A stretch of 64,000 nt of DNA, taken from assembly GCA_025084515.1 (NCBI GenBank), contig JAJAGP010000183.1, forward strand, positions 310,001-374,000. The letters are read 5' to 3'. This document shows, piece by piece, positions 11,701 through 23,700 of the stretch; position 1 is the first letter of the stretch; each line of letters begins with the position of its first letter. The notes beneath the pieces were generated by a model that made no database searches, was not told the DNA's origin, and saw only the letters and a list, made by a program, of their open reading frames with translations. This DNA is from Ancistrus triradiatus. Its lineage: Eukaryota; Chordata; Actinopteri; Siluriformes; Loricariidae. A program made the translations under genes and the position numbers.

Positions 11701-14700
11701 TCCTCCATTTGTACACAATCTGTCTGACTGTGGATTGGTGGAGTCCAAACTCTTTAGAGATGGTTTTGTAACCTTTTCCAGCCTGATGAGCATCAACAAC
11801 TCTCTTTCTGGTTCTCAGAAATCTCCTTTGTTCATGCCATGATACACTTCCACAGACGTGTTGTGAAGAGCAGACTTTGATAGATCCCTGTTCTTTAAAT
11901 AAAACAGGATGCCCACTCACACCTGATTGGCATCCCACTGATTGAAACACCTGCCTCTAATTTCATTTTCAAATTAACTGCTAATCCTAGAGGTTCACAT
12001 ACTTTTGCCACTCACTAATATGTAATATTGGATCATTTTCCTCAATAAATAAATGACCAAGGATAATATTTTTTGTCTCATTGGTTTAACTGGGTTCTCT
12101 TTTACTATCAGGACTTGTATGAAAATCTGATGATGTTTTAGGTCATATTTATGCAGAAATATAGACAATTCTAAAGGGTTCCCAAACTTTCAAGCAGCAC
12201 CATGTTTGGCCTTGGATCTCACATGCGTCTGATGGAGTTAATGTATGGGCTTGCAAGCCAGCCAAGTTCTCCATCCAAGTTATCAAAGTTTCTTTTTTTT
12301 TTGCTGGTCAGTGAGGTCTGATTTGTTGGGGAGGTGGAAAGTCCCAACCCGTCACTAATTAGAAGTCTGCCCATTCCTATGCATGACCATACGGCCGTAT
12401 GACAGTCAGTGGCCTTTTTCAAACTAGCACAGCACTTGTTTGAAACCGCAGCCAAAATTGGTCAATTTGATGTCGAAGAGATGTCGCTCCATCCTACCAG
12501 CGTTTCCTGGCACATTGCAGCATGACAGAGACCTGCCGCAAACGTATTGTGTGCTCTCGCTATAAACATTTCGACACAAAACTACCCGAAGACGTCTACC
12601 TTTTCAGCCACTCGATGAAAGCTGCAATCTTCTGTCAAGAATGCTTTCTGCAATTCTGTTTGAGCCTGTAAACTGGGAAGACTGGTTACAACTTTAAAGC
12701 TTTGTTGATCCAAATTTTTTTTGGAATTGCCTAAACATGCACAAGCATGGCAAATAAGATCAGCTTCTGACAGATGTTAAAAAGCTGGTCTTCTACTTTA
12801 AGGAGTTCAGGCAACGAGGCAGCTTGACGAAACAGTCAACGGAGACTTTGCATTGTCAGATTTCAAAATGCAACAATTTCCGTATTGCAACAATATATAG
12901 GGATTTCATTAATACTATGGCAAGATCCAGTGTGTCAATGAACACACACTGACAACAGTCAACAGAATGTGCAATCCCAATAGTTCCATGGTAATCTAAA
13001 AGAAATTATGTCGGCCCCCTAGTGGTGCATCGGTAGAGCAAGTGCACTGTTAGCCTGGGTTCCTCCGATCAATAAGGGTCTTTAACACTCACTCTCCTTT
13101 GTCCTTTCTCTCTGTTGTTGTGGGACTGTAGTGGTTTAGTGGACAAGGTGCTGGAGACCAGAAGGTCCAGGTTCAAATCCTACCTAGCTTTCGCTGTTGG
13201 GTTCTTGTTCAAGTGTCAGTTTGTATTTATTTTTCAGTCTCTCGTTCATGTACAGTAAGTCCCCTAGATACGAACCAGTTCTGTTCCGAGAGTAGGTTCG
13301 CATGTCCAAAATATTTAGCCTAAGCATCCAGCTTGTGAGCCTCCAACACCTGATCTGACTTACTTTCACTATAGTGTCCGAAGTTATGGCTTCTTATACT
13401 TATGCCACTTCTTATAGGAATCATAACTGCTATTATGCTTAATACTGGACATTCTGGGTTTAAAATAGGGCAGTAATTCCACAAAAAGGAGGTTTGTACT
13501 GTACACAGTCGGTGTCATGACCACGGTCCTACCGGACTACACTTCCCAGCGTCCATCGCTCCTTCCACGTCATCCCTGCGCATTGCGTCACCTTTCTATA
13601 CGTTAAGTTTCTGTCTCATTAGTTCAGATATTTCAACCCTGCAACTTTTCAGTTCCTTAATAAAACTCTACTCTTTACCGACTTCTAGTGTTCATCTCCC
13701 GCTTTCTGCCCAAGTATGACAATCAGTAACACCACTACTTCTTGATAAAGCCCAAATATGTCTGAGACTGAATAAACCACAACGTTCTTCTTGCCTCCGT
13801 TAAGTGCCAGAGATGCGAACTAACCTACCACGCACCACTTTTTAATTTTGTACCTATGTAAATCATTTTCAATGTAATGCACATGCATGTTTGCATCCTT
13901 GAAAGTTCCTTAGTTGAAGGTCTGCGTCTAGCGGACCTACTGTACTGACTTTTTTCTGACCAAACCAAAAGCCGTAGTTCCTTTAACAGGTGACACACAG
14001 ATACACACAGTGCTCTCAATATGCCCAGTGGATACCTATCTCATGACTGATGCTGTTTTCATATGCACCACACAAGCACATGAGAAGCCCCGAGATAAGA
14101 CATTTCATTTCCCGCCACCTGTATCTTCACATCTGGATCCAGATGGCATCACGGCACAACTCGACACAGTATTCGTTCCTCATCGGCTGGCAATGTCAAA
14201 TCAGTAAAAAGCCAGTGTGAATCATCTGCTGTGCTGCAGCTGGAGTAGTGCTCGCTGAGATGTATCCTCAGATATTTATTAGATGCCTCTAATTTTAACA
14301 GACATCTCTTATGCGACTACTACCACCACTACTACTACTACTACTAATAATAATAATAATTTGCAAGTATTGCTGTTACCCTGGAGCTTTTTCACCTCTC
14401 TTGGTGCAAGTTCTTGATGTGATCTTCGAAGGACGCCCACTACTAGGGAGAGTAGAAACACTACTGGTTTCCTTCTTCTTCTGAAGTTTAATCTTATTGT
14501 AGGCTGGCAAACCCATATTAGATACAAGGATGAGAAGGAAGTCACATTATATAATCACAACTTTGGCATATGTTATTGCCCAGTCCTGTGAATCTCCAAA
14601 CCGGCAACAGCTTAGCACTTTGGGGCGATCGCAAATAGGGACGAGACGGGACGTCTGATGGAACTGAGGCTTCATAACCATAGAGTCCTCCACTCTATCA

Positions 14701-17700
14701 AACAAGAAGCCCAAAGACAAAGAAATCTTAGGATGCGGTGAGTGGGAGGGAATGCGGTGAAATAGTTTGTTTATCCGTTTTATTCTGCCTCTTTCTGCTC
14801 TCTGGATATTCCACGAGGAGTTGTGGGTATATTCTGCTACGTCTAAAATGAAAAAAAAGCAATTTGTTTGACATGCTATTTAGACTTTAATGTTGGGAGA
14901 CACGGCGGAGGTTGCGATATTACCAATTCCTTGCCTTATTCATGCTTCCTCTCTTTCGTGCTCCCTCTCGTCTTGCTCTTGAGGGATTTCAGTTTCTCCT
15001 CTGTTCCTCAGAGCAGAGGCATCCCATTCTTTCTCTGCCATCGTGTAATTGGAAGGAGTATTAACCTGCCAAGTGACGCAATTGACTTCATTTGTTCTGA
15101 GCTAGCTCTTCATGCGCGTGGGTTTGACAGCAAAGAAAATAAGACGCTGGGCAAGATTTGCAAGGCTAACTTTAACCTTGATACGGGAAGTTTGCCGCGG
15201 AGGTCTGTCCAGACTGTCTGGATTAGTCTGTTTTAACTAAACCCCAAATCAGAAAAAAATGGGACAGCATGGAAAATACTTTGTTGACGTTTATTTCATT
15301 GGAGACAGGGTGAGCCTTCAATATTTCATATTTTATTTGGTCAACTTTGTTGCATTTGTTAATAAACATCCATTCCTGCATTTCAGACATGTAGCACATT
15401 ACAAAAAAGTTGGCACGGGGCAATTTTGGACTAGTAATGAGGTCGAAAACTAAATAATGTTTTCAGTAATGTGATTTCAAACGACAGGTGACTGTAATCA
15501 TGTTGGTACAAAAGTAGTAGCCACAAAAGGCTGAGTCTTTGGGGAGCAAAGGTGGGCAGAGGGTCTCTGCTGTGAGAAAAGGATTGAAACGTTTAAAAAC
15601 AATGTCCCTCAAGTAAAGTTCTTGAGGACTTGAGGACTCTGGAGGAATTTAAATGCCTAGGGTGCAAACCTAAAATGAAGATCCTTTAAACAGCACTGCT
15701 TTAAGAAACATCATTCTTCAATAGCTGGTAGAACCACATGGGCAAGAGATTACTTTGGCAAACCTTTATCAAGCATTACAAAACTGAGTTACGTTCACAA
15801 ATGCCACTTTAAATGTTACTGTGCAAAAAAGAAGCCTTATATTAACCATGTCCAGAAGTGGCTCAGAGCATCTGGGTTGGACCATCACTTAGTGAGTGTG
15901 TGTATTGTGGTCAGAAGAATCAGTATTCCATATCTTTTTTGGAAGAAATGCCATTTCACCCCTATATAACAATGGCAAAGCTATCTGCCAATGGTATCAG
16001 CCACAGTACCGGTAAAGCTCATTGGCTCTTTTCCTCCATTGCAGGTGCCAACGCCAAGTTGCGCTACCAGATCACATCAGGTAACACGGGTGGTGTGTTC
16101 GACGTCGAGCCAGAGGTAGGCACCATCTTCATCGCACAGCCACTGGACTACGAGCAGACCAAACGCTACAAGCTGCACGTGCTGGCTTCAGACGGGAAGT
16201 GGGAAGACTACGCCGCCGTGGTGGTCAACGTGGTGAATAAAAATGATGAAGCGCCCGTGTTCTCCGTCAACGAGTATTATGGCAGCGTGACCGAGGAGCT
16301 GGATGGTTCTCCAGTGTTTGTGCTTCAGGTGAGCTGTTTATCATGGAAATGTCTTGAAGGGCTGCACTTCTCTTATCTCCTATCTTCAGAAGAATGCTCT
16401 TACATGGTAGCATAAACAATAAGCACTGATTAGAGCATGATTATTAACATTATGCAGATTATGTTACGCTTTTAGGCTGTGCTACATCCAGAGGTGGTTT
16501 CTCAGCTATTAAGACTCAACCAGAGAACCCTCAATCCTTTTAGGAGCCTTTTAGCTGCCTATGAGATACGCTTCCGGTTATTGCTGGTCTATGCATGTCG
16601 ATGGTAATATTTGCTTGTGTTTAAAAAAAATCATCCGTTAACTGAATGACAGCATCTCCAAACAGCACAGAAGAGGCTGAGTCATTTCATTCAAATATAT
16701 TTACTAATCTCTGCAAATCCACAACGGATTAATCACATCCTGTCTTGATTATACCTGCTTAATTTATTTTGATTGGGATGAATCATGCACAGCCTAATGG
16801 ATTTAAATGTCTGCACAAATATTGGGACAAATAGATCTATTAGTCTCCTAACCTGGATAAAGAGGTTTAGTCAGAATTTCGCTTTTCTTTGTTTTAACCT
16901 CTCTGTTCCTTGTCAAGCACGGATGGTCCTGGTTTTGGTCAACAATACATACATCGGTAGGGCCCGACCCTGCAATGACTGCCTAGTGTAGTAGACTGGT
17001 TTCTTCAAATTAGTAAGTGAGAAGTGATAAACTGTTAAACATGCAGATCTTAATCCAATTATGTTGCCATAGCATGACCAAAGAAGAGCTGGTAATGCAG
17101 GCACCATACTGAACTCATAGCAGTTCTAAATAATATGCTTTAGGTTAAATAACTAATAAGCCAGGATTTTTAGGAGTGAAACCAACAGGGGGGAGGTATT
17201 TATTCTCTTGGCAGGGGAAGTTATTTTGTTCAACTCGCATAAGTCCAAGTCAGCACACTTCAATAATTTAGAAAGAAAGATATGTTTGAAAATATTCTGC
17301 CTGATGTTTTAGGTAACAGCCACTGACCCAGATAAAGATGCTGACCAGGAGGCTCTGCGCTACTCACTGCATGGTCAGGGAGCTGACAGCGAGTTCATCA
17401 TTGATGAGGTGACAGGGAAGATCTATGCCCAGAGGACTCTGGACAGGGAGACACGGGCAATTTGGCGCTTTGTGGTGTTAGCCACAGATGAGAGTGGCGA
17501 AGGGCTGACTGGCTTCACCGACGTCATCATTAGCGTGTGGGACATTAATGACAACGCGCCCGTCTTTGCCTGCGCGCCCGACAACTGCCACGGGGATGTG
17601 CCTGAGAACTCCTCACCTGGCACTTCTGTTATGGAGATGACTGCCACCGATCTGGACGATGCAGCGGTAGGACAGAACGCCGTGCTGGCGTATAGGATCA

Positions 17701-20700
17701 TTAGCAACGCACCTATGAGTGGAGGCAACAACGGGGCGGATATGTTCACCATCAACCCAGCCACTGGAACCATCTCCGTAGCCATGGCTGGCCTGGATCG
17801 GGAGCAGATTCAGTCGTACCTCGTAGTGGTAGAAGCCAGGGATGGAGGTGGCATGATGGGCACAGCCACCGCCACGATCCGCGTGACGGATGTGAACGAC
17901 CACGCCCCTCTGTTCTTGGACCGGTCGTGTTCGGTGCGGATTCCTGAGAGCAGTGAGCCCAACACGGCCGTGCTCGAGCTGGTGGCTGAGGACGAGGACG
18001 CTGGTGAGAATGGTCAGTTGACGTTCAGCGTGGTGGCTGGAGACACAGAGCAGAAGTTCTACATTGTGAGTCATCGGCAGGAGCAGCGAGGAACCCTAAG
18101 ACTCAAAAAGCGCCTGGATTTTGAAAGGCCGGGAGAGCAGCGCTTCAATCTCACCATTAAGGTGGAAGACCTGGACTACTCTAGCCTGCTGCATTGTACC
18201 TTAGAAGTAGAGGACTGCAACGATCATACACCCGTCTTCATCCCTCACTTCCTGCAGCTACCTGCGCTCAGAGAGGATGTCCCAATCGGTAGCAGTATAG
18301 CCACGATGGTCGCCAGCGACTCTGATTCTGGCCTGAACCGTGAGATCACATACAGCATAGCCCCTGAATCTGACCCCCATGAGCTGTTTTCGATAGACCA
18401 GACCGGGCTGGTGATCGTGGCTGGGCAGCTGGACCGTGAGAATATTGGCCAGCATCATTTGGTCGTCCTCGCAACTGATCATGGCACTCCACCGTTGACT
18501 GGAACTGCCACCATCCACATCTCTCTGCTGGATGTCAATGACAACGGGCCTGAGTTCGAGTCTGTGTACTCACCGGTGGTGTGGGAGAATGTGCCGGGGC
18601 CTCACTTGGTGCGACTCAACACCACTTCCACCCTGCTTAGAGCTGTTGACCGAGACTCTGCTGAGAACGGGTCGCCTTTTTCCTTTGCGGTTCCGCCGGA
18701 ATACCGCTACAGCAATGATTTTTTCCTGCAGGATAACAGAAATGACACAGCCACCATTACAGCCCTCAGAGCCTTTGATCGGGAGCGGCAGAAGGAATTC
18801 CTATTGCCAGTCATCATGACTGACAGCGGGAAACCCCCCAAAACAGTAACCAGTACGCTCACCATTACCATCGGCGACAGAAATGATCACGCCCATGCTG
18901 CTGGAGACAAGAAAATATACATCAACAGTCACAGAGGTAAAATGTTTGCATTTGATGAATAAAAACAGTTAATTAGTGGAACATTGTAGATAATTAATTA
19001 TGTTGCTTAAATAATTGCTTGGTTCATTAAAATTCCATTAATGGGCGTTCATGTTTTCCAGCTGACAGTGGTGACAGTGATGACCTTTTCATCCACTATA
19101 TAATAAATTAAATTAGCCCTTGTCTTTGAGTTTCTGTTGTAATATCAGTCTGGTATTAAAAGCGGAAAATGCTCCTACAGAAGCTTGAATAATCTGCAAA
19201 ATAGGGAATTGATAAAGTAGTTTAATTGGGACATTAAGTGGGTGATTAAGTGAATTAAGTATAGTTAATTAAGTGATTTCTGATTGCATAGATTTCCATG
19301 TTTATTAATGGTGACATTTTACCTCTAACTAAGCTCTTCTGTTCAGATTATTCCTTTCTGAATGTCAACACATTTTCTACATTACCCATTAGGTTTTTAG
19401 ATCAGTGAGTTAAGTATATTGACTTATACCGAATAAATTCTGTAAAAATAGCTACAGAAAGCGTAAATCTCTCAAGCATTCAACATATAAATACATGTTA
19501 GTTCCAAGTGAATGATCTGCCCTTAGAGAATAGTGTCTTTACCATGTTTGAAGCCTTCAGAAGCATTTTGCTGCCAGTTTGCTTTCAGTCTCGGATAAAT
19601 TGAGTGTAAGTTGGGGCTCTCAGGTGAGCTGCGATGAAAAGATGGGAGGATAATGCTGAAGCAGCTGCCGGCTTTCCTCGTCCCTATGTGTGCAAGGGGT
19701 TGCTTTGCTCTTGTCCTAAATAGCGTAGCAATCCAAGTGTGAGCAGGTGTATTAAGAACTGTAAAGCCCAAACACATCAGCGGCTTCAAGGGGTTATTCT
19801 GGTTTCACTTGCAGGATGATGTCTGAAAATGAGGGACTGGCAAAGACCCGGGCATTTCCAAGCGTAAACTCTATAAGCGTGAGGTTTACATCAGCATTGG
19901 GCACTAGATTTGCAACCCCAAATCAGAAATAGTTGGGACGGTATGGAAAATGAGCGTGTTAAAAATACGCAGTGTGTAACACATCCCAAAACATTGGGAT
20001 GGGGCAATTTAGGGCTAGTAATGAGGTTAAAAAACACTTGATGACAACAGGTTATTGTCATCATGATTTGGTAGAAAAGTCCAGAGAGTCGATGCCACTT
20101 CTGTATGTGGTCAACATAACAGTAAAGTTTTAAGCGGCATTTGTGAATGTAACTCCATATTTTAGTGCTTCACAAAGGTTTTCCAAAGTAATCCCTTGTC
20201 CACGTGGCTCTGTCAGCTATTGATGAGTGATGGTTCTTGATGCAGTGCCATCTGAGGAGATCATGGGTGTTCAGTTTAGGGTTACACACTTAAATTCGTT
20301 TAGATACCTTGAATCATTAAATTATATTATGCACTGTAGAAGCAGGGTTAACTGGTGAATAAAAAAGAAATGTATTACTTTGCAGGTACATTGTGAAAAC
20401 AATGTGACACAATGTGAATGTGTTCCTAGTTTGGCTCTATTGTTCTGAGAGAAGCTGGATCAAATGGTCCAAGGTCATTTATCACTCTGAGAAGAATAGT
20501 AGCAGCAACAACGTGTCCATCTGTGCATTGATGCTTCGGATTAATGAGGTGAAGAAAGTCACCCTATTGAAACCAGGGCAGCCATCAGATGAAGAGAAGA
20601 CAATGAAAAGATCTTTTAACAAGCGTCACACTTATTTGGTGAAGCAGCGACGCTAATAATTAAAAAAAAGAAATAAAGAAGGCATGAGAGAAGTGATCTT

Positions 20701-23700
20701 GTAAGCAGCATGGCTGTTCTATTACACATTGTTATGTTTGCTTGCCATTTTACTTGGCCTCGCCATATTGGTGGACTTTCTGAGTCAGGAAATACTAAAT
20801 GTTGCCTGGATGTTCTTATAGAAAATGGGTAAAGAGTGTTTGTTTATATGTACATATTATGTTTGCACCGACAGGGAGAATGCCGACGTCTGTTTTGGGG
20901 AAGGTGTATGCTCCAGATCCTGACGACTGGGACAACAAAACCTATGCCTTTGAAGGACACGTTCCTACGTAAGAACTCCTCCCGTTGGTCCTCACTTCTG
21001 TTTCCTACATTTACTGATGCTGGACATCATGTGCTTAACCCTTTTGCAGTCTTAACATTCAGTATATTTCCCTGAGCCTAATGGTCAAAAATGACCTGCC
21101 TTCACTAAACCCCTAAAATAAAGCAGCTTAATTTAATTTAAGCCCCGAATCTATTTTGCAGGAAGAAACTAATTGTCTTTCATTACAAACTTTGTGAATA
21201 TCTGGGATTTTCCAGACTGATGATGATGATGATGATGATTATTGATAAAGAATCATTCATTTTAGCAAGAGAAAGCCTTAACAATTAGCAGAAATGTGCA
21301 TAACATAGTTCTGAATGCATTTTATTGATAAACTAACCGCCTGGAACGTATTTGGCAACCTATTGGAGTCATTCTGCTGAATGGGTGCCATTTGCTTGCT
21401 GTAACTGCATTTTTTTTCAACACTAAATCTAACAACACGCATTTACCTCTTCATAATGAGTATTAATCAATCTCAGGCAGCTTTATTTTTTTTACATGGT
21501 TTCTCCTGTCACTGTTACTCATATAAAGAGTAACAGGACTGGGGTTGCAGCACAGAATTAGATTGCTGAAGGATTTTAATCATTATATTTCATTGTAAAG
21601 TGTAATGTTAGAGTCCAGGGACAAAGAAATACTACTTTTCAGTGTTCTTGGTAGTGTTTTGTTAATGTTTGAAATGATACATCTTTCAATTACAACTGTA
21701 TCACTGTGCAGGACACTTTGCTTAATAATACAATGTTTTACAGTTAATTATTATATTAATTATCTATACATGCAGCGTCTTGGTTTTTAAAAAGGCACCC
21801 ATTCGGTACACACTAGTTCTGACATTTTCTGAGCCATTGCTTGCTGCTCAGCAGAGAGAGAACTGGAGTAACTGTCACCAGCAGCAGCTTTATTCTCTCT
21901 GAGTGCATTCCATGTTAGTAAACAGAGCTTTCAAGAAATGTAAAACTTTTGTCTGAGATTTGGTTTATTTTGTCTGTGAACTGGAGTCATGTGTGGGGTC
22001 ACGGAGGGGAGATGCCCAAGAAAATGCAATCAGTAGTAGTAATAGTATATTCTCAGTTACTCATTGTGTATGTGTGTCAGATATGGTGTGTAAGTGATTT
22101 TATAACTCTAAAATGACCATAAGACAATCTTTGTACCCTGGTGATGCACAACTGTGATGTAAATATGTAAAAATTGCATATATGCAGTGTTTCACTTTTA
22201 CTAATATTGCGGTTTAGGAAAAATCAACAACTTTCAATCTGAAAAACGATCATTTAAGGGGGTTTCTCTGCTTTTAAACATAGTGGTGGGTCATCTTTGA
22301 GCCTTTAGACAACACAAGGGTTGGTTAAGGACTGTGTAATATCTACTGGAAGCAGGATCAGGTTTGAGAGGCTGAGACCTGCTCTGCACTCAGTCTGTCC
22401 TCTTTTCCTTCCTGTCTGGCTTTCTCTCTCAGACCCAATATCAGTGCAATCATCCAATGGTTCGGAGGCTGGTTGCCAGAATAAGTTTAAATTTTAAGAA
22501 GCAATCAGGCTGATGTCAGTTTTATGGTCAGGGCTTTGAATTTTAAATCGGCACATCTTAGCAGGGCTATTCGCCCTCCAGGTTATCAGCGCTGCTAATT
22601 AAAGATGAAGGAAGCTTCTGGGAAAGCTGTTGCCTCCTCTCTTCTCCGTCTCCCTCTCTTACCCTTGCACGCCTCCCTCCATCCTCTCTGATCTCGCATG
22701 TTCATAGGAGTGTTCTCCCTGTCCTGTCTGACCTTTCGCCTAATTTAAAGAGACATCTCGTTTAGTCTGACTACGTACCCTTTGGTACTGGGGTTGTTCG
22801 AATAAAATGACAATTTTCAGTTGGTTCTGAAATATGGTTTAAATTGGCCCGCCTCGTTGTGCGTTCTGGTTTAGCCACTTTATTAGTGACGTCTATGTAT
22901 CTGGTTGCTACTGTAGGAAGTTATTTTATCTGGAGCCACTTTGGTACTATGGCCAATTTGTCAGCCCCTCCCCAAGTGACCACTATAGGACCACCAGTGT
23001 TTAGGGCGTGGGGGGTTATATTGAACACATTAGTGCCATGCTGGTTGAGTTGACATGACTAGGTTTTTCACCACACTTTAGTCTTAAAACCTGCTTACTT
23101 GCATGGATATCTGATTACCAAGCCATTCTTGAATCTCAAAAGCAGGCAGTACTGAAGGACAACAAGCAATTTGTGTAGTAATGTGTGCAGTAAGTGTTTA
23201 GAAATCAAGTATCACCAGTAAATCGGTCCGTGAGAATGGTTCACCGACAACCAGCTAACATGGCGAACACCGAACTGGTTCCATTCCATTAAATGATTTG
23301 GGGATGCCATACATAGATTGTGGTTTGGACTACAGTCAGTAGTTCATTTAGTTGGTGAACCTGGTAAACGTGGTCAGAGATTATACATACCAGGTTCCAA
23401 ATAAAGTGGCTGGTGACACAATTTAAAGGATTAGCCTGGAATATGTAGTATATTGAATTCTATGAATGAAGGTTTGAAATATGTTAGAATGCAAATTCAA
23501 AGCTGTATCTTTATAGTTTAATTCAAATACCTGGTTGCTCATACTAAGTTTTGTATTATGCATGCTTGGCAAAACCGGTAATTGATAAAAATGATTAATT
23601 AACAAATTCAGAGTTACTGTAGGTTCTCGTGTCCTCAGCGGGAAAGGTTAGGGTTAGAAGAGATTAGCTGGAAAGAAGACTAATGCTGATGGATGCCCAA

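Larger units (their letters stand above)
9890..16044 (+). other. Intron 2 (about 6.2 kb)
   Basis: It holds a fragment of the 370-base MITE family (about 9965-10150) and a MITE end reading GAGGTACCACTG before a TA at about 10422. It also has a Tc1-like element (10882-12204), a SINE scrap (13125-13215) and a TA-flanked 690-base element (13253-13942). A trinucleotide repeat (14316-14360), a Tc1 scrap and a dispersed repeat (15238-15955) complete it. 12210-13010 and 14480-15230 show nothing recognisable. Confidence 0.8.

Noticed and set aside
14868..15236. A 122-codon open frame
   Set aside because: No family resemblance and no consistent coding bias. It lies in an intron.
17423..18518. Minus-strand open frames of 86-153 codons opposite the large cadherin exon
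   Set aside because: They are shadows of the GC-rich coding strand; the + frame carries all the conserved motifs.
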